A stretch of DNA of 64,000 bases from assembly GCF_030814215.1 (NCBI RefSeq), contig NZ_JAUSUT010000001.1, positions 1,550,001 to 1,614,000 on the forward strand, in the 5' to 3' direction. Positions 8,380-18,752 of the stretch are shown in pieces (within the stretch, counting starts at the first letter, position 1; each line of letters opens with the position of its first letter). The notes beneath the pieces were generated by a model. That model had not been told where the DNA came from. It was given only the letters and a program-made list of their open reading frames with translations, and did not search any database. Made by a program: the position numbers and the translations under genes. This DNA comes from Amycolatopsis thermophila (lineage in GTDB: Bacteria; Actinomycetota; Actinomycetes; Mycobacteriales; Pseudonocardiaceae).

Positions 8380-9447
8380 TTACAGCTGCTCCGTCTCTGC
8401 GTAGTCCTGGCCGTCGTCGTGGCCGTTGTCCGACAGACCGCCGACACCCTCGGCGGACCAGCTCTCGCCGCCCTCGTAGGAGGCAGCCGCCGCGGTCGGG
8501 TCGAACCCGGGCGGGCTGTCCTTCAGCGAGAGGCCGAGGCCGACGAGCTTCATCTTGACCTCGTCGATCGACTTCGCGCCGAAGTTGCGGATGTCGAGCA
8601 GGTCGGCCTCGCTGCGCGAGACCAGTTCGCCGACCGTGTGGATGCCCTCGCGCTTGAGGCAGTTGTACGACCGGACCGTCAGGTCCAGGTCCTCGATCGG
8701 CATCGCGTAGGCGGCGATGGTGTCCGCCTCCTGCGGCGACGGCCCGATCTCGATGCCCTCGGCGTCGACGTTGAGCTCCCGGGCCAGACCGAACAGCTCG
8801 ACCAGCGTCTTGCCGGCGGAGGCGACGGCGTCGCGCGGGGTGATCGACGGCTTGGTCTCGACGTCCAGGATCAGCTTGTCGAAGTCGGTGCGCTGCTCGA
8901 CACGGGTCGCCTCGACCTTGTACGTCACCTTCAGCACCGGCGAGTAGATCGAGTCGACCGGGATCCGGCCGATCTCGGCACCCGCCTGCTTGTTCTGCTG
9001 GGCAGGCACGTAACCGCGGCCGCGCTCGACGACCAGTTCGATCTCCAGCTTGCCCTTGCCGTTCAGCGAGGCGATGTGCAGATCCGGGTTGTGCACGGTG
9101 ACACCCGCGGGCGGAACGATGTCGGCCGCGGTGACCTCACCCGGGCCCTGCTTGCGCAGGTACATGGTGACGGGCTCGTCCTCCTCGGAGGACACGACCA
9201 GTTCCTTGAGGTTCAGGATGATATCGGTGACGTCTTCCTTCACCCCGGGGACCGTGGTGAATTCGTGCAGCACACCGTCGATGCGGATGCTGGTGACCGC
9301 CGCGCCCGGGATGGACGACAGCAGCGTGCGCCGCAGCGAGTTGCCGAGCGTGTACCCGAAGCCGGGCTCCAGCGGCTCGATGGTGAACCGGGACCGGGTC
9401 TCGTTGATCGGCTCCTCGCCGAGGGCCGGTCGCTGGGAAATCAGCAC
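8380..9447 (-). CDS. rpoA: DNA-directed RNA polymerase subunit alpha
   Basis: The alpha dimer nucleates RNA polymerase assembly and contacts activators and UP elements. At 355 residues it is normal for actinobacteria. The N-terminal domain contains [20 protein letters not shown]. The C-terminal domain at about residues 250-312 carries [18 protein letters not shown] and [10 protein letters not shown], the helix-hairpin-helix DNA-binding part. An acidic tail of about 40 residues ends the protein. The start is GTG, before [11 protein letters not shown]. It sits between rpsD and rplQ, the standard alpha operon arrangement. Confidence 0.98.
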   Translation of the reverse strand: MLISQRPALGEEPINETRSRFTIEPLEPGFGYTLGNSLRRTLLSSIPGAAVTSIRIDGVLHEFTTVPGVKEDVTDIILNLKELVVSSEEDEPVTMYLRKQGPGEVTAADIVPPAGVTVHNPDLHIASLNGKGKLEIELVVERGRGYVPAQQNKQAGAEIGRIPVDSIYSPVLKVTYKVEATRVEQRTDFDKLILDVETKPSITPRDAVASAGKTLVELFGLARELNVDAEGIEIGPSPQEADTIAAYAMPIEDLDLTVRSYNCLKREGIHTVGELVSRSEADLLDIRNFGAKSIDEVKMKLVGLGLSLKDSPPGFDPTAAAASYEGGESWSAEGVGGLSDNGHDDGQDYAETEQL

Positions 9448-9562
9448 TTTCTTCTCTTCCTTTCCTGCCGGCGCCCGCCATATGACGCCGAAAGGGTGGC
9501 GAGGTGGCGGCGCACCTGTTGCGCCGCCACCGGACCGGGACCGGGCCGGGCCCGGTCGCCGA

Positions 9563-10168
9563 TCACTTCGAGTAGTACTCGACGATCAGCTGTTCCTGGA
9601 CCGGAACGTCGATCTGCGCCCGCTCCGGGAGCTGGTGCACCAGGATGCGGAGGTTGTTCTGCACGACCTGCAGCCAGCCGGGGATCGGCCGGTCGCCGAA
9701 GTTCTCCTTCGCGGCCACGAACGGCAGCATCTGGAGCGACTTCGGACGCACATCGATGATGTCGAACTTCTCGACCTGGTAGCTGGGGATGGTCACCTTG
9801 ACGCCGTTGACGGTGAAGTGACCGTGTGCCACCAGCTGACGCGCCTGACGACGGGTCCGGGCCAGGCCGGCGCGGTACACGACGTTGTCCAGGCGGGACT
9901 CGAGGATCTGCAGCAGGTTCTCACCGGTCTTGCCGGGGCGCCGCGCGGCCTCCTTGTAGTAGCGGCTGAACTGCCGCTCGAGGACGCCGTACGTGTAGCG
10001 AGCCTTCTGCTTCTCCTGCAGCTGGAGCAGGTACTCGGACTCCTTGACCCGGCCGCGGCCGTGCTGGCCGGGCGGGTACGGGCGGCGCTCGAAAGCCTGG
10101 TCGCCGCCGACGAGGTCAACCTTGAGGCGCCGCGAGATGCGAGTCGCGGGGCCGGTGTAGCGAGCCAT
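9563..10168 (-). CDS. rpsD: 30S ribosomal protein S4
   Basis: S4 is a primary 16S rRNA binder that starts assembly of the 30S body. The 201-residue protein begins [19 protein letters not shown] and has the S4 RNA-binding domain at about residues 94-158 ([20 protein letters not shown]). It lacks the N-terminal zinc-binding cysteines found in some S4 proteins, so it is the cysteine-free form. It lies between rpsK and rpoA in the alpha operon. Confidence 0.98.
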   Translation of the reverse strand: MARYTGPATRISRRLKVDLVGGDQAFERRPYPPGQHGRGRVKESEYLLQLQEKQKARYTYGVLERQFSRYYKEAARRPGKTGENLLQILESRLDNVVYRAGLARTRRQARQLVAHGHFTVNGVKVTIPSYQVEKFDIIDVRPKSLQMLPFVAAKENFGDRPIPGWLQVVQNNLRILVHQLPERAQIDVPVQEQLIVEYYSK

Positions 10169-10191
10169 GTGTTGTTACTCCTCCCCGTTCC

Positions 10192-10593
10192 TCAGACCCG
10201 GCGCCGCTTGGGCGGGCGGCAGCCGTTGTGAGGCTGCGGGGTCACGTCCTGGATGGTGCCGACCTCGAGACCGGCGGCCTGCAGCGAGCGGATCGCCGTC
10301 TCCCGGCCGGAGCCCGGGCCCTTGACGAACACGTCGACCTTCTTCATCCCGTGCTCGGCGGCCTTGCGGGCCGCGTTCTCGGCGGCCATCTGGGCGGCGA
10401 ACGGGGTGGACTTGCGGGAGCCCTTGAAGCCGACGTGGCCCGAGGAGGCCCACGAGATCACCGCACCGTTCGGGTCGGTGATCGACACGATGGTGTTGTT
10501 GAACGTGCTCTTGATGTGAGCGTGGCCGTGGGCCACGTTCTTCTTTTCCTTCCGCCGGACCTTCTTGGCCCCGGCGCGAGCCTTGGGTGGCAT
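10192..10593 (-). CDS. rpsK: 30S ribosomal protein S11
   Basis: S11 lies on the 30S platform near the mRNA exit and the E site. The 133-residue sequence contains [18 protein letters not shown] and the C-terminal [10 protein letters not shown] motif of the family. It is 15 bases downstream of an unusual small coding frame that separates it from rpsM; in most genomes rpsM and rpsK are adjacent. Confidence 0.98.
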   Translation of the reverse strand: MPPKARAGAKKVRRKEKKNVAHGHAHIKSTFNNTIVSITDPNGAVISWASSGHVGFKGSRKSTPFAAQMAAENAARKAAEHGMKKVDVFVKGPGSGRETAIRSLQAAGLEVGTIQDVTPQPHNGCRPPKRRRV

Positions 10594-10608
10594 GGTGGGG
10601 TGCTTCTC

Positions 10609-10812
10609 CTAGCGCGAGTTGTCGGTCTGTGCGGCGGCAGCGGCGGCCTCGCGGGCCTCCCGCTGGCCACGCCGGATCAGTGAGCCGGCGTCGGTGTAGA
10701 GCTGGCGGAGCGCCATCGGGCGGGCGTACAGGGCCTTCGGCGAAACGCACGAATTGTTGCGGCGGCGCACCTGCCCGGCACCGGCCACGACCTTCTTGCC
10801 CTGGATGCTCAC
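10609..10812 (-). CDS. Small uncharacterised protein coupled to rpsM (67 aa)
   Basis: I do not recognise this protein. It starts at GTG 10810-10812, overlapping the rpsM stop as GTGA, and ends at TAG just before rpsK. The codons are overwhelmingly G or C in the third position, as in the neighbours, which supports real coding. It begins [15 protein letters not shown], contains [17 protein letters not shown] and [14 protein letters not shown], and ends in an Ala-rich helix. It is basic with no membrane segment. Location and coupling suggest co-synthesis with S13 and S11, perhaps a ribosome-associated or assembly-linked small protein; that is inference. Confidence 0.65.
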   Translation of the reverse strand: MSIQGKKVVAGAGQVRRRNNSCVSPKALYARPMALRQLYTDAGSLIRRGQREAREAAAAAAQTDNSR

Positions 10813-11189
10813 TTCTTGCCAGCCTTCTTCTTGCCGGCGACCGTCTTCTTCGGGCCCTTGCGGGTACGGGCGTTGGTCTTGGTCCGCTGACCGCGGACGG
10901 GCAGACCGCGGCGCCACCGCAGACCCTCGTAGCAGCCGATCTCGATCTTGCGACGGATGTCGGCCTGCACCTCGCGGCGGAGGTCACCCTCGACCTTGAA
11001 GTTCTCTTCGATGTGGTCCCGCAGCTTGACGAGGTCGTCGTCGGTCAGGTCGCGCACCCGGGTGTCCGGGTTCAGCGACGTGGCCGCGATGAGCTCCTTC
11101 GAGCGGGTACGGCCGATGCCGTAGATGTAGGTCAGCGCGATCTCCAACCGCTTCTCGCGGGGGAGGTCTACGCCGGCGAGTCGTGCCAT
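10809..11189 (-). CDS. rpsM: 30S ribosomal protein S13
   Basis: S13 sits in the 30S head and forms inter-subunit bridges with L5. The 126 residues begin [20 protein letters not shown] and contain [13 protein letters not shown], with a Lys-rich tail ending in KKKAGKK that reaches the P-site tRNA. An in-frame extension of 29 codons upstream is not homologous, so I chose ATG 11187-11189. It follows rpmJ and overlaps the next small frame by 4 bases. Confidence 0.98.
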   Translation of the reverse strand: MARLAGVDLPREKRLEIALTYIYGIGRTRSKELIAATSLNPDTRVRDLTDDDLVKLRDHIEENFKVEGDLRREVQADIRRKIEIGCYEGLRWRRGLPVRGQRTKTNARTRKGPKKTVAGKKKAGKK

Positions 11190-11397
11190 GGCGCTTGATG
11201 CTCCTTCTGGTGAATCGTTGCTCCAGGTGTTCTCCCCGCCCGGTCCCGGGACCGACTCGCATGTCGTCCGGAGCACTTGCGTGTCCGGTGTCCCGGCCCC
11301 GGCCTGGAGTCCGGGGGTCGGCCGGATCGCTCACGCGACCCGGCAGGTGCGGGGAGGGTGTTCAGCTGTCCGTCCGCTCCGCGGGTGCGAGCGGTGA

Positions 11398-11511
11398 TCA
11401 GCCCTGCCGCTGCTTGTGCCGCAGGTTCTCGCAGATCACCATGATGCGTCCGTGGCGACGGACGATCTGGCACTTGTCGCAGATCTTCTTGACGCTTGGC
11501 TGGACCTTCAC
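11398..11511 (-). CDS. rpmJ: 50S ribosomal protein L36
   Basis: L36 is a 37-residue zinc-binding protein that joins helices of 23S rRNA. The sequence starts (GTG) [17 protein letters not shown] and ends KQRQG. Zinc ligands Cys11, Cys14, Cys27 and His32 are all present, so this is the zinc-dependent form. It lies between infA and rpsM, its usual position. Confidence 0.97.
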   Translation of the reverse strand: MKVQPSVKKICDKCQIVRRHGRIMVICENLRHKQRQG

Positions 11512-11543
11512 GTCTCCTGCTTCCTTATGCGTTGCTCACCGTG

Positions 11544-11765
11544 TCACTTGTAGCGGTAGACAATGCGACCGCGAGACAGGTCGTACGGCGACAACTCGAC
11601 GACCACCCGGTCCTCCGGGAGGATGCGGATGTAGTGCTGCCGCATCTTGCCGCTGATGTGTGCCAGGACCTTGTGACCGTTCTCCAACTCGACTCGGAAC
11701 ATCGCGTTGGGGAGTGGCTCGATGACCCGACCCTCGACCTCGATGGCCCCGTCTTTCTTAGCCAT
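11544..11765 (-). CDS. infA: Translation initiation factor IF-1
   Basis: IF-1 is a 73-residue OB-fold protein that occupies the A site during initiation. It starts [19 protein letters not shown] and ends [11 protein letters not shown], matching the family over its full length. A 53-codon in-frame upstream extension is not homologous and was rejected. It opens the infA-rpmJ-rpsM-rpsK-rpsD-rpoA-rplQ unit. Confidence 0.98.
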   Translation of the reverse strand: MAKKDGAIEVEGRVIEPLPNAMFRVELENGHKVLAHISGKMRQHYIRILPEDRVVVELSPYDLSRGRIVYRYK

Positions 11766-12006
11766 GTCCTCCGCGTTTCGTGACTTGGTGGAGCAGCCGA
11801 TCGGCTTCTCTGGGTGTACCGGCGCACACGCCACCCCGACCCCGAGAACCCGAGCATTTACGAGCACGCTGGAACCGGCGTGATGACTACGCCGACTAGA
11901 CAGTGTACGCAGCCTGTGTCGCACCTCGCGAGGCGGGGTGATGTGTGGTAGACAACGCCACCCGCCACGGTACGCCTGTTCACCCCGCCGGGGGTGAAAC
12001 CGCAGG
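11766..12006 (-). promoter_or_regulatory. Promoter and leader region upstream of infA
   Basis: This noncoding gap separates map from infA. On the minus strand TACACT (complement of 11902-11907) resembles a -10 element, followed by about 135 bases of leader before infA. No good -35 is visible, so the assignment is tentative. Confidence 0.3.
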
Positions 12007-12819
12007 TCAGGAGCCTTCCGGCAGGGTGAGGACGCGCGGACCGTCGTCGGTGATGGCGACGGTGTGCTCCCAGTGGGCGGCGCGCGAGCGGTCCGCGGTG
12101 ATGACGGTCCAGCCGTCCTCGAGCTCGATGGTCTCGGCGCTGCCGCCGGTCAGCATCGGCTCGATCGCCAGGGCCATGCCGGGCTTGAGCTTCGGGCCCC
12201 GGCCGGGCTTGCCGACGTTCGGCAGGAACGGCTCCATGTGCATCTCGGTCCCGATGCCGTGCCCGCCGTACTCGACGATCTGGCCGTAGTCGATGCCGTC
12301 CGCCGCGGACGACGTCTCGGCCGAGGACTGCACGGCGTGCGAGATGTCGGTGAGCCGGGCGCCGGGCACGGCGGCCTCGATGCCGGCGAGCATCGCGGCA
12401 CGGGTGGCCGCCGACAACGCCTGGTCGGCGGCCGACACGGTCCCGATGGCCAGGGTGACGGCGGAATCACCGTGCCAGCCGTCGAGGATGGCGCCGCAGT
12501 CGACGGACAGCAGGTCGCCGTCGGCGAGCACCGTGCTCTTCGCCGGGATGCCGTGCACGACCTGCTCGTTCACCGATGCGCAGATCGAGGCCGGGAAGCC
12601 GTGGTAGCCCTTGAACGAGGGCACCGCGCCCGCGGCCCGGATGGTCTGCTCGGCGATCTCGTCGAGGTCGGCCGTGCTGACCCCGGGCTTCGCGGCCTCG
12701 GCGACCGCCGCGAGGGTACGGGCCACCACGATCCCGGCGGCCCGCATCGCGTCGAGCTCGCCGGGCGTCTTGATCTCGATACCGCGGTGGCGGCGGAGCA
12801 CGGAGGGCACCAGGTTCAC
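12007..12819 (-). CDS. map: Methionine aminopeptidase, type I
   Basis: This enzyme removes the initiator Met from new proteins using two metal ions. The 270-residue sequence has the full ligand set: Asp107 (SVDCGA), Asp118 (GWHGDSA), His187 ([10 protein letters not shown]), Glu220 (AIEP) and Glu251 (HWEHT), with His89 (VVHGIP) in the substrate site. It lacks the N-terminal zinc-finger extension of some actinobacterial paralogues. The GTG start overlaps the adk stop by 4 bases (GTGA), so it is coupled to adk. Confidence 0.97.
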   Translation of the reverse strand: MNLVPSVLRRHRGIEIKTPGELDAMRAAGIVVARTLAAVAEAAKPGVSTADLDEIAEQTIRAAGAVPSFKGYHGFPASICASVNEQVVHGIPAKSTVLADGDLLSVDCGAILDGWHGDSAVTLAIGTVSAADQALSAATRAAMLAGIEAAVPGARLTDISHAVQSSAETSSAADGIDYGQIVEYGGHGIGTEMHMEPFLPNVGKPGRGPKLKPGMALAIEPMLTGGSAETIELEDGWTVITADRSRAAHWEHTVAITDDGPRVLTLPEGS

Positions 12820-13370
12820 GCGCGCGCGTCGAGTGCGTTCACGATGCGCGAGGACACCTCGTCGACCTCGCCGACGCCGTCGACCTTCACCAGGATGTCC
12901 CGGTAGTAGTCGAGCAGCGGGGCGGTCTCCGACTGGTAGACCTGCTGACGACGGCGGATGACCTCTTCGGTGTCGTCCGTGCGGCCGCGGCCCAGCAGCC
13001 GCTCGACCAGGACGTCCTCCGGCACGTCGAGCTGGATGACGGCGTCGAGCTCGCTGTCGGTCTCGGCCAGCATCTCGCCGAGCACCTCGGCCTGCTTGGT
13101 GTTGCGCGGGAACCCGTCCAGCAGGAAGCCGGCCTTGGTGTCCGCCTCGGCCAGGCGCTCGCGGACCATCTCGTTGGTCACGCTGTCCGGGACCAGCTCG
13201 CCCGAGTCGAGGTAGCGCTTCGCCTCCTCGCCCAGCGGCGTCTGCTCGGCCACGTGGGCGCGGAACAGGTCACCGGTGGAGATGTGCGGGATGGAGAGCC
13301 GCTGCGACAGCGCTACCGCCTGAGTACCCTTTCCTGCTCCGGGCGGGCCGACAAGAACCAGGCGCGTCAT
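12816..13370 (-). CDS. adk: Adenylate kinase
   Basis: This enzyme interconverts ATP plus AMP with two ADP. The P-loop GPPGAGKGT is at residues 8-16, followed by STGDLFR and [10 protein letters not shown] of the AMP-binding site. At 184 residues it is the short form without the zinc-binding LID insertion (the LID is GRGRTDDT). It overlaps secY and map by four bases on each side, giving a tightly coupled secY-adk-map unit. Confidence 0.98.
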   Translation of the reverse strand: MTRLVLVGPPGAGKGTQAVALSQRLSIPHISTGDLFRAHVAEQTPLGEEAKRYLDSGELVPDSVTNEMVRERLAEADTKAGFLLDGFPRNTKQAEVLGEMLAETDSELDAVIQLDVPEDVLVERLLGRGRTDDTEEVIRRRQQVYQSETAPLLDYYRDILVKVDGVGEVDEVSSRIVNALDARA

Positions 13371-14674
13371 CGCAAGAACCCTTCGTAATTCCGCTGCATC
13401 AGCTGGCTTTCGATCTGCTTCACCGTGTCGAGGCCGACGCCGACCATGATCAGCACCGCGGTGCCGCCGAACGGGAAGTTCTGGTTGTTGCCCTGCTGCG
13501 TGATGGACAGGAAGAAGTTCGGGAGGATCGCGATGATGCCCAGGTAGATCGAACCCGGGAAGGTGATCCGGCCGAGTACGAAGCTCAGGTACTCGGCGGT
13601 CGGCCGGCCGGGACGGATGCCCGGGATGAAGCCGCCGAACTTCTTCATCTCCTCCGCGCGCTCATCCACGTTGAACGTGATGGTGATGTAGAAGTACGTG
13701 AAGAAGATGATCAGCGCGAAGTACAGCAGGATGTGCACCCAGCTGGACTGGTTGACCACGTACGTCTGCAGGAACGCCTGCCAGCCCGAGGCCGTGGTCG
13801 GGTCGCCGAACAGCCGGCTGATGAGGTCGGGCAGGTAGAGCAGCGACGAGGCGAAGATGACCGGGATGACACCGGCCTGGTTCACCTTGATCGGCAGGTA
13901 GGTCGACGTGCCGCCGTACATCCGGCGGCCGATCATGCGCTTGGCGTACTGCACCGGGATCCGGCGCTGGCCCTGCTCGACGAAGATGACGCTGGCGATG
14001 ATCACCAGACCGAACACGCAGACGAGGGCGAAGACGAGACCGCCCTGGCCGTCGAGGATGTTCTTGCCCTCGGCCGGGATCCGGGCCGCGATGTTCAGGA
14101 AGATCAGCACCGACATGCCGTTGCCGACGCCGCGCTCGGTGATGAGCTCACCCAGCCACATCATCACCGCGGTGCCCGCCGTCATCGTGACGACGATCAG
14201 CGCCAGCGAGAAGATGCTGTTGTCCGGGATGATCGACTGCGCGCAGTTCGGGAACAGCTGGCCGCGGTCGGCCAGCGCCACCACACCGGTCGCCTGCAGG
14301 ATCGCCAGCGCGATCGTCAGGTAACGGGTGTACTGCGTCAGCTTGTTCTGGCCGGCCTGGCCTTCCTTCTTCAGCTCCTCGAACCGCGGGATGACGACGG
14401 TGAGCAGCTGGATGATGATGCTGGCCGTGATGTACGGCATGATGCCGGTCGAGAAGATCGACAGCTGCAGGAGCGCCCCGCCGCTGAACAGGTTCAGCAG
14501 GGAGTAGATGCCGGACTGGTCGGCACCGGCCTGGCAGGCCTGCACATTGGGATAGGAGACCCCGGGCGCCGGAGTGACGGCACCGATCCGGTACACGGCC
14601 ACGATCAACAGCGTGAACAGGATCTTCTTGCGCAGGTCCGGCGTGGCGAGAGCCGAGCGGAAGGCGCTGAGCAC
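13367..14674 (-). CDS. secY: Preprotein translocase subunit SecY
   Basis: SecY forms the protein-conducting channel in the plasma membrane. The 435-residue protein has the expected ten hydrophobic helices and the SecY signature [15 protein letters not shown]. The GTG start (before [16 protein letters not shown]) is preceded by AGGAGGT at good spacing; an in-frame extension of 30 codons upstream is not homologous. The stop overlaps the adk start as ATGA. Unlike in many bacteria it is not directly downstream of rplO: a terminator and a membrane-protein gene lie between. Confidence 0.97.
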   Translation of the reverse strand: MLSAFRSALATPDLRKKILFTLLIVAVYRIGAVTPAPGVSYPNVQACQAGADQSGIYSLLNLFSGGALLQLSIFSTGIMPYITASIIIQLLTVVIPRFEELKKEGQAGQNKLTQYTRYLTIALAILQATGVVALADRGQLFPNCAQSIIPDNSIFSLALIVVTMTAGTAVMMWLGELITERGVGNGMSVLIFLNIAARIPAEGKNILDGQGGLVFALVCVFGLVIIASVIFVEQGQRRIPVQYAKRMIGRRMYGGTSTYLPIKVNQAGVIPVIFASSLLYLPDLISRLFGDPTTASGWQAFLQTYVVNQSSWVHILLYFALIIFFTYFYITITFNVDERAEEMKKFGGFIPGIRPGRPTAEYLSFVLGRITFPGSIYLGIIAILPNFFLSITQQGNNQNFPFGGTAVLIMVGVGLDTVKQIESQLMQRNYEGFLR

Positions 14675-15066
14675 GCGGGGGACCTCCTCGGCGTCGCCGG
14701 TGGGTGTCACCGGCGATCGGCTTGGCCGGCACGCTGGCCGGCAGGAACACCATGTCGCTGGCAAGCCAGCAGCGCTACGGGCATGGTCGACCCGCAGCGC
14801 GTCGCCCGACTTTAACAGCCGGGCGTTGGAGGGTTGTGAGGTAGGCCGTGTTATGCGCCCGAGCCCGCCGGCGCGCCTGTCCCGCGGAGCAGGACGACCG
14901 CCGCGCTGCGGCCCGCGTTCTCACCTGCGAGCCGCCTCCTTGACGGCACCACTCAGGACCGGTGGGGCGACGCGACGCGAACCGGGCCAGGCGGCGTGGG
15001 ACGTTGCGGGGTGCCGCCGCCGCGGCACCACACCCGAGCGCGGCGGCGGAGGCGCTGTGCTGCCCG
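14675..15066. other. Intergenic region upstream of secY
   Basis: About 390 bases without a convincing gene. It should contain the promoter for secY-adk-map, because a terminator cuts that unit off from rplO. GCCGGCACGCTGGCCGGC at about 14727-14744 is a short palindrome. I cannot assign a clear -10/-35 pair. Confidence 0.5.
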
Positions 15067-15864
15067 CTAGGAGGCGCGGTGGTCGTCTGGCGGGGGTGGG
15101 TCCCGGGGCGGCTCCCCCAGCGGCTCCGGCCGCCTCACCGCCGGGGGCGGGGCCTGCCTGGCCTGGTACGGCTCGCCGCCGGGCCAGTGCAGTGCGGGGG
15201 CCGGGAACTGGGGGCCGGGCCGTTCGGCCTGCGGCGCCGGAAATCCGTAGCGCGGCGTGGTCAGGTCGGCGCTGCGCGGGCGACGGGACCGCGCCGCGGC
15301 CAGGATCGTCGCCACGATGGCCAGCGCCGTGGCACCCGCGACGAGCCAGAACCCGAGCCCGAAGCTGCTCGCCGTGGTGATCCCCGCCTGCTCGATCGGC
15401 CGGAAGCTCGCGCGCAGGCTCAGCGCCTGCAGGACCAGCGACAAGGTGGTCGCGGCGAGGAAACCGGTCCCGATGCCGGTCACCAGCGCCGCAGCGAACT
15501 TGCTGCCCGCGGACGAAGCCCGGCGTGCCGCGGCGACCCCCATCACCGCCGCCACCAGCAACAACAGTCCCGCGCCGGCAAGGGCCCAGCCGTTGCGCAC
15601 CGGCTCGCCGAACGCGCTCGCCGGCGTGCCGGGCTCGGCCGGGGACGAGACGTTCAGGCCCCAGCCGGTCACCGCCAGCCTCAGCCGCAACTGCTCCCCC
15701 AGCCGCACCTCGCCGGTGAACAACTCCAGGAACGTCGCGGTGATCGCGGCCGCCGCGGCGAGCAGTGCCAGTACCGCGCCCACCACCCGCCTGCCGTGCC
15801 AGCCGGGCACGCGGTGCGGCACGGGCTCATATCCCAGGGGAGGTGGTGCCGCCGGGAACGACAT
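15067..15864 (-). CDS. Membrane protein of unknown function with a Pro-rich tail
   Basis: I do not recognise this 265-residue protein. It has about four transmembrane helices (around residues 27-50, 90-112, 122-150 and 168-192), an extracytoplasmic segment of about 40 residues after the first helix, and a cytoplasmic Pro/Arg-rich tail of about 70 residues ending in PPPPDDHRAS. It stands alone on the minus strand between the rplO terminator and the secY leader. The ATG start is the only strong option. A role in envelope biology is possible, but nothing in the sequence is diagnostic. Confidence 0.75.
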   Translation of the reverse strand: MSFPAAPPPLGYEPVPHRVPGWHGRRVVGAVLALLAAAAAITATFLELFTGEVRLGEQLRLRLAVTGWGLNVSSPAEPGTPASAFGEPVRNGWALAGAGLLLLVAAVMGVAAARRASSAGSKFAAALVTGIGTGFLAATTLSLVLQALSLRASFRPIEQAGITTASSFGLGFWLVAGATALAIVATILAAARSRRPRSADLTTPRYGFPAPQAERPGPQFPAPALHWPGGEPYQARQAPPPAVRRPEPLGEPPRDPPPPDDHRAS

Positions 15865-15968
15865 CGTCCGATGGTGGCACCGTCACGCCGTGACACGCGT
15901 CACGAGAGCGTCACGATCCCCGCGCCACGGGCGGATGGAGCAAGCGGCGCCGCCGACCGGGGGCACGA

Positions 15969-16013
15969 ACGACAACGGCCCGCCGGTCGCAGTGACCGGC
16001 GGGCCGTTGTCGT
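15969..16013 (-). terminator. Terminator hairpin downstream of rplO
   Basis: A perfect 20-bp stem (15969-15988 with 15994-16013) and a 5-base loop start 8 bases after the rplO stop. It closes the long S10/spc ribosomal unit on the minus strand. No T tract follows. Confidence 0.85.
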
Positions 16014-16021
16014 CGAGAGAA

Positions 16022-16468
16022 TCAGAGCTCGGTGGCCGTGCCGCCGGCCGCCTCGAGCTTCTCCTTCGCGGACGCGGAGAACTTGTCGGCGGTGACGTTC
16101 AGCTTGACACCGTTCAGGTCGCCGTTGCCGAGGACCTTGACGAGCTCGTTCTTGCGGACCAGGCCGCGCTCGACCAGCTGCTCCTTGGTGACGTCGCCAC
16201 CGTCCGGGAAGACCCGGGCGATGTCGCCGACGTTCACCGGCTGGTACTCGGTGCGGAACCGGTTCTTGAACCCACGCAGCTTCGGCAGCCGCATGTGGAT
16301 GGGCATCTGCCCACCCTCGAACCCGGCGGGCACGTTCTTCCGGGCCTTGGTGCCCTTCGTACCGCGACCGGCGGTCTTGCCCTTCGAACCCTCACCACGA
16401 CCGACGCGGATCTTGTCCCGCTTCGCGCCCGGGGCCGGGCGCAGGTGGTGGATCTTGATGGCCGTCAT
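16022..16468 (-). CDS. rplO: 50S ribosomal protein L15
   Basis: L15 is a late-assembly 23S rRNA-binding protein. The 148 residues start [29 protein letters not shown] and contain [19 protein letters not shown], both family marks. The start overlaps the rpmD stop by four bases. It is the last gene of the spc cluster here, followed by a strong hairpin rather than secY. Confidence 0.98.
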   Translation of the reverse strand: MTAIKIHHLRPAPGAKRDKIRVGRGEGSKGKTAGRGTKGTKARKNVPAGFEGGQMPIHMRLPKLRGFKNRFRTEYQPVNVGDIARVFPDGGDVTKEQLVERGLVRKNELVKVLGNGDLNGVKLNVTADKFSASAKEKLEAAGGTATEL

Positions 16469-16650
16469 GCCTGGACCTCCTCAACCGTCACGAGGTGGCG
16501 GACGGTGTGGATCAGACCGCGGACCTCCGGGGTGTCCTCGCGCACCACGGACTGCCGGATCTTGCGCAGCCCGAGGGTCCGCAGGGACTCCCGGTGGTTG
16601 TGCTTGGTACCGATCTTGCTCTTGACCTGGGTCACCTTGAGCTGAGCCAT
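16465..16650 (-). CDS. rpmD: 50S ribosomal protein L30
   Basis: L30 is a small 61-residue protein of the large subunit. The sequence [28 protein letters not shown] matches the family over its length. I chose ATG 16648-16650 because it starts the homology and sits one base from the rpsE stop. It overlaps rplO by four bases. Confidence 0.98.
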   Translation of the reverse strand: MAQLKVTQVKSKIGTKHNHRESLRTLGLRKIRQSVVREDTPEVRGLIHTVRHLVTVEEVQA

Positions 16651-16651
16651 G

Positions 16652-17281
16652 TCAGACCCCCTGTCCCGCACGCTGACGCAGCATCCGGGCCGGGGCGACG
16701 TCCTCGAGCGGCAGACCGCGACGAGCGGCCACCTCCTCCGGACGCTGGAGCCCCTTCAGGGCCGCCACGGTCGCGTGCACGATGTTGATCGCGTTGTCCG
16801 AGCCGAGCGACTTCGACAGCACGTCGTGCACGCCCGCGCACTCCAGCACCGCACGCACCGGGCCACCGGCGATGACACCGGTACCGGCGCTGGCGGGACG
16901 GAGCAGGACCACACCGGCGGCCTCCTCACCCTGGATCGGGTGCGGGATGGTGCCGGCGATCCGGGGAACGCGGAAGAAGTTCTTCTTCGCTTCCTCGACG
17001 CCCTTGGCGATGGCCGCGGGAACTTCCTTGGCCTTGCCGTAGCCGACGCCGACCTGACCGTCGCCGTCACCGACGACCACCAGGGCGGTGAAGCTGAAGC
17101 GACGACCACCCTTCACGACCTTGGCGACGCGGTTGATCGCGACGACGCGCTCGAGGTGCGGGGTCTTCTCCTGGCCGGCCCCGCCACGGCCACCGTCGCG
17201 ACGGTCGCGGCGGTCACGACGGTCGCGGTCGTTGCCGCCCGGACCGCCCTGCCCACCGGACTGCCGTGTACGTCCCGGCAT
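16652..17281 (-). CDS. rpsE: 30S ribosomal protein S5
   Basis: S5 lies near the decoding centre and the mRNA entry channel and influences fidelity. The 209-residue protein has an N-terminal arm of about 40 residues rich in Gly, Arg and Asp with [11 protein letters not shown] repeats, then the double-stranded RNA-binding fold ([21 protein letters not shown]). The core is normal. The ATG at 17279-17281 starts the family sequence; the longer open frame upstream reads through rplR in another phase. Confidence 0.97.
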   Translation of the reverse strand: MPGRTRQSGGQGGPGGNDRDRRDRRDRRDGGRGGAGQEKTPHLERVVAINRVAKVVKGGRRFSFTALVVVGDGDGQVGVGYGKAKEVPAAIAKGVEEAKKNFFRVPRIAGTIPHPIQGEEAAGVVLLRPASAGTGVIAGGPVRAVLECAGVHDVLSKSLGSDNAINIVHATVAALKGLQRPEEVAARRGLPLEDVAPARMLRQRAGQGV

Positions 17282-17318
17282 CAGGCTTTCCTTCCATTCG
17301 CGAGCTTGTGCATGGTTC

Positions 17319-17720
17319 TCAGAACTCCAACCCCGCCTCGCGAGCGGCGTCGGCCAGCGCGGCGATGCGGCCGTGGTAGCGGTTGCCACCGCGGTCGAAC
17401 ACGACACTGGAGATGCCCGCATCCTTCGAGCGGGCGGCCACGAGCTCGCCGACCTTGGCGGCCTTGGCCTTCTTGTCGCCCTCGAGCGCACGCACGTCGG
17501 CCTCGAGGCTCGACGCGGAGGCCAGGGTGTGCCCGGCCACGTCGTCGATCACCTGGACCGTGATGTGCCGCGAGGACCGGTGGATGACCAGCCGGGGCCG
17601 CTGCGCGGACCCGGTGACCTTCTTGCGAAGCCGGAAGTGACGGCGCGCCTTCGCGACGCGGCGCCGGGTCGAGATGTCCTTGCCGACCGGCTTCCGCTTC
17701 TTCGTTGCCGTTTCGCTCAT
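17319..17720 (-). CDS. rplR: 50S ribosomal protein L18
   Basis: L18 binds 5S rRNA in the central protuberance. The 133 residues contain [20 protein letters not shown] and [20 protein letters not shown]. Two starts are possible: the ATG used here, or GTG two codons upstream (17724-17726), which overlaps the rplF stop as GTGA. The choice changes only two residues. Confidence 0.97.
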   Translation of the reverse strand: MSETATKKRKPVGKDISTRRRVAKARRHFRLRKKVTGSAQRPRLVIHRSSRHITVQVIDDVAGHTLASASSLEADVRALEGDKKAKAAKVGELVAARSKDAGISSVVFDRGGNRYHGRIAALADAAREAGLEF

Positions 17721-17722
17721 GA

Positions 17723-18262
17723 TCACTTACCCGTCTTTCCGACCTTGCGACGGATGCGCTCACCTTCGTAGCGCAGCCCCTTGCCCTTGTACGGGTCCGG
17801 ACGGCGGAGCCGGCGGATCACCGCGGCGATCTGGCCGACCTTCTGCTTGTCGATGCCGGACACCGAGAACCGGGTCGGGGTCTCGACCTTGAAGGTGATG
17901 CCTTCCGGCGCCTCGATCAGCACGGGGTGGCTGTAGCCGAGGGCGAACTCGAGGTTGCTGCCCTTGGCCTGGACGCGGTAACCGACACCGTGGATCTCGA
18001 GCTTCTTCTCGTAACCCTCGGTCACACCCACGACCAGGTTGTTGACCAGCGTGCGGGTCAGACCGTGCAGCGCACGGCTCTCCCGCTCGTCGTCCGGGCG
18101 CTTGACCAGCAGCGCACCGTCCTCACCGCGCTCGACCGTGATCGGCTCGGCGACAGTGTGGGAAAGGGTGCCCTTGGGACCCTTCACCGAGATGTTCTGG
18201 CCGTCGATGGTCACCTCGACCCCGGAAGGGACGGTGATCGGCTGCTTACCGATGCGCGACAT
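17723..18262 (-). CDS. rplF: 50S ribosomal protein L6
   Basis: L6 sits near the sarcin-ricin loop at the factor-binding site. The 179 residues start [19 protein letters not shown] and end in [29 protein letters not shown] sequence, diagnostic of L6. It lies between rpsH and rplR in standard spc order, with a stop that touches the upstream rplR start option. Confidence 0.98.
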   Translation of the reverse strand: MSRIGKQPITVPSGVEVTIDGQNISVKGPKGTLSHTVAEPITVERGEDGALLVKRPDDERESRALHGLTRTLVNNLVVGVTEGYEKKLEIHGVGYRVQAKGSNLEFALGYSHPVLIEAPEGITFKVETPTRFSVSGIDKQKVGQIAAVIRRLRRPDPYKGKGLRYEGERIRRKVGKTGK

Positions 18263-18279
18263 GCCTGCTCTCCCTTCCG

Positions 18280-18678
18280 TTACCAGACGTAGGCGAGGAC
18301 TTCCCCGCCCACACCGTTGCGCTTGGCCTGCCGGTCGGTCTGAAGGCCGCCCGACGTCGAGATGATCGCGATGCCCAGCCCGCCCAGCACGCTCGGCAGC
18401 TCGGTCGACTTGGCGTACACCCGCAGACCCGGCTTGGACACCCGGCGCAGACCGGCGATGCTGCGCTCGCGGTTGCGGCCGTACTTCAGTTCCACGATGA
18501 GGTTCTTGTGCTTCTCACCCGGCTCGTCCCGGTAGCCCGAGATGTAACCCTCGCGCTTGAGGATCTCGGCGATGTTCGCCTTGAGCTTCGAGTGCGGAAC
18601 CACGACCTCGTCGTGATACGCCGAGTTGGCGTTGCGCAGACGTGTCAGGAAGTCTGCGATGGGGTCGGTCATCGTCAT
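18280..18678 (-). CDS. rpsH: 30S ribosomal protein S8
   Basis: S8 binds helix 21 of 16S rRNA and in many bacteria regulates the spc operon. The 132 residues begin [20 protein letters not shown] and end with [26 protein letters not shown], the last part being the STSxG signature region. The start is the first ATG of MTMTD; GAAGGT lies just upstream. Confidence 0.98.
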   Translation of the reverse strand: MTMTDPIADFLTRLRNANSAYHDEVVVPHSKLKANIAEILKREGYISGYRDEPGEKHKNLIVELKYGRNRERSIAGLRRVSKPGLRVYAKSTELPSVLGGLGIAIISTSGGLQTDRQAKRNGVGGEVLAYVW

Positions 18679-18752
18679 GGTGACCTTCAACCTTTCTCGC
18701 CTGGTTCCCCCTCTTCAGAGGGCCTGTGGCGAAGTGGGAGCTTCTGTCGTTC

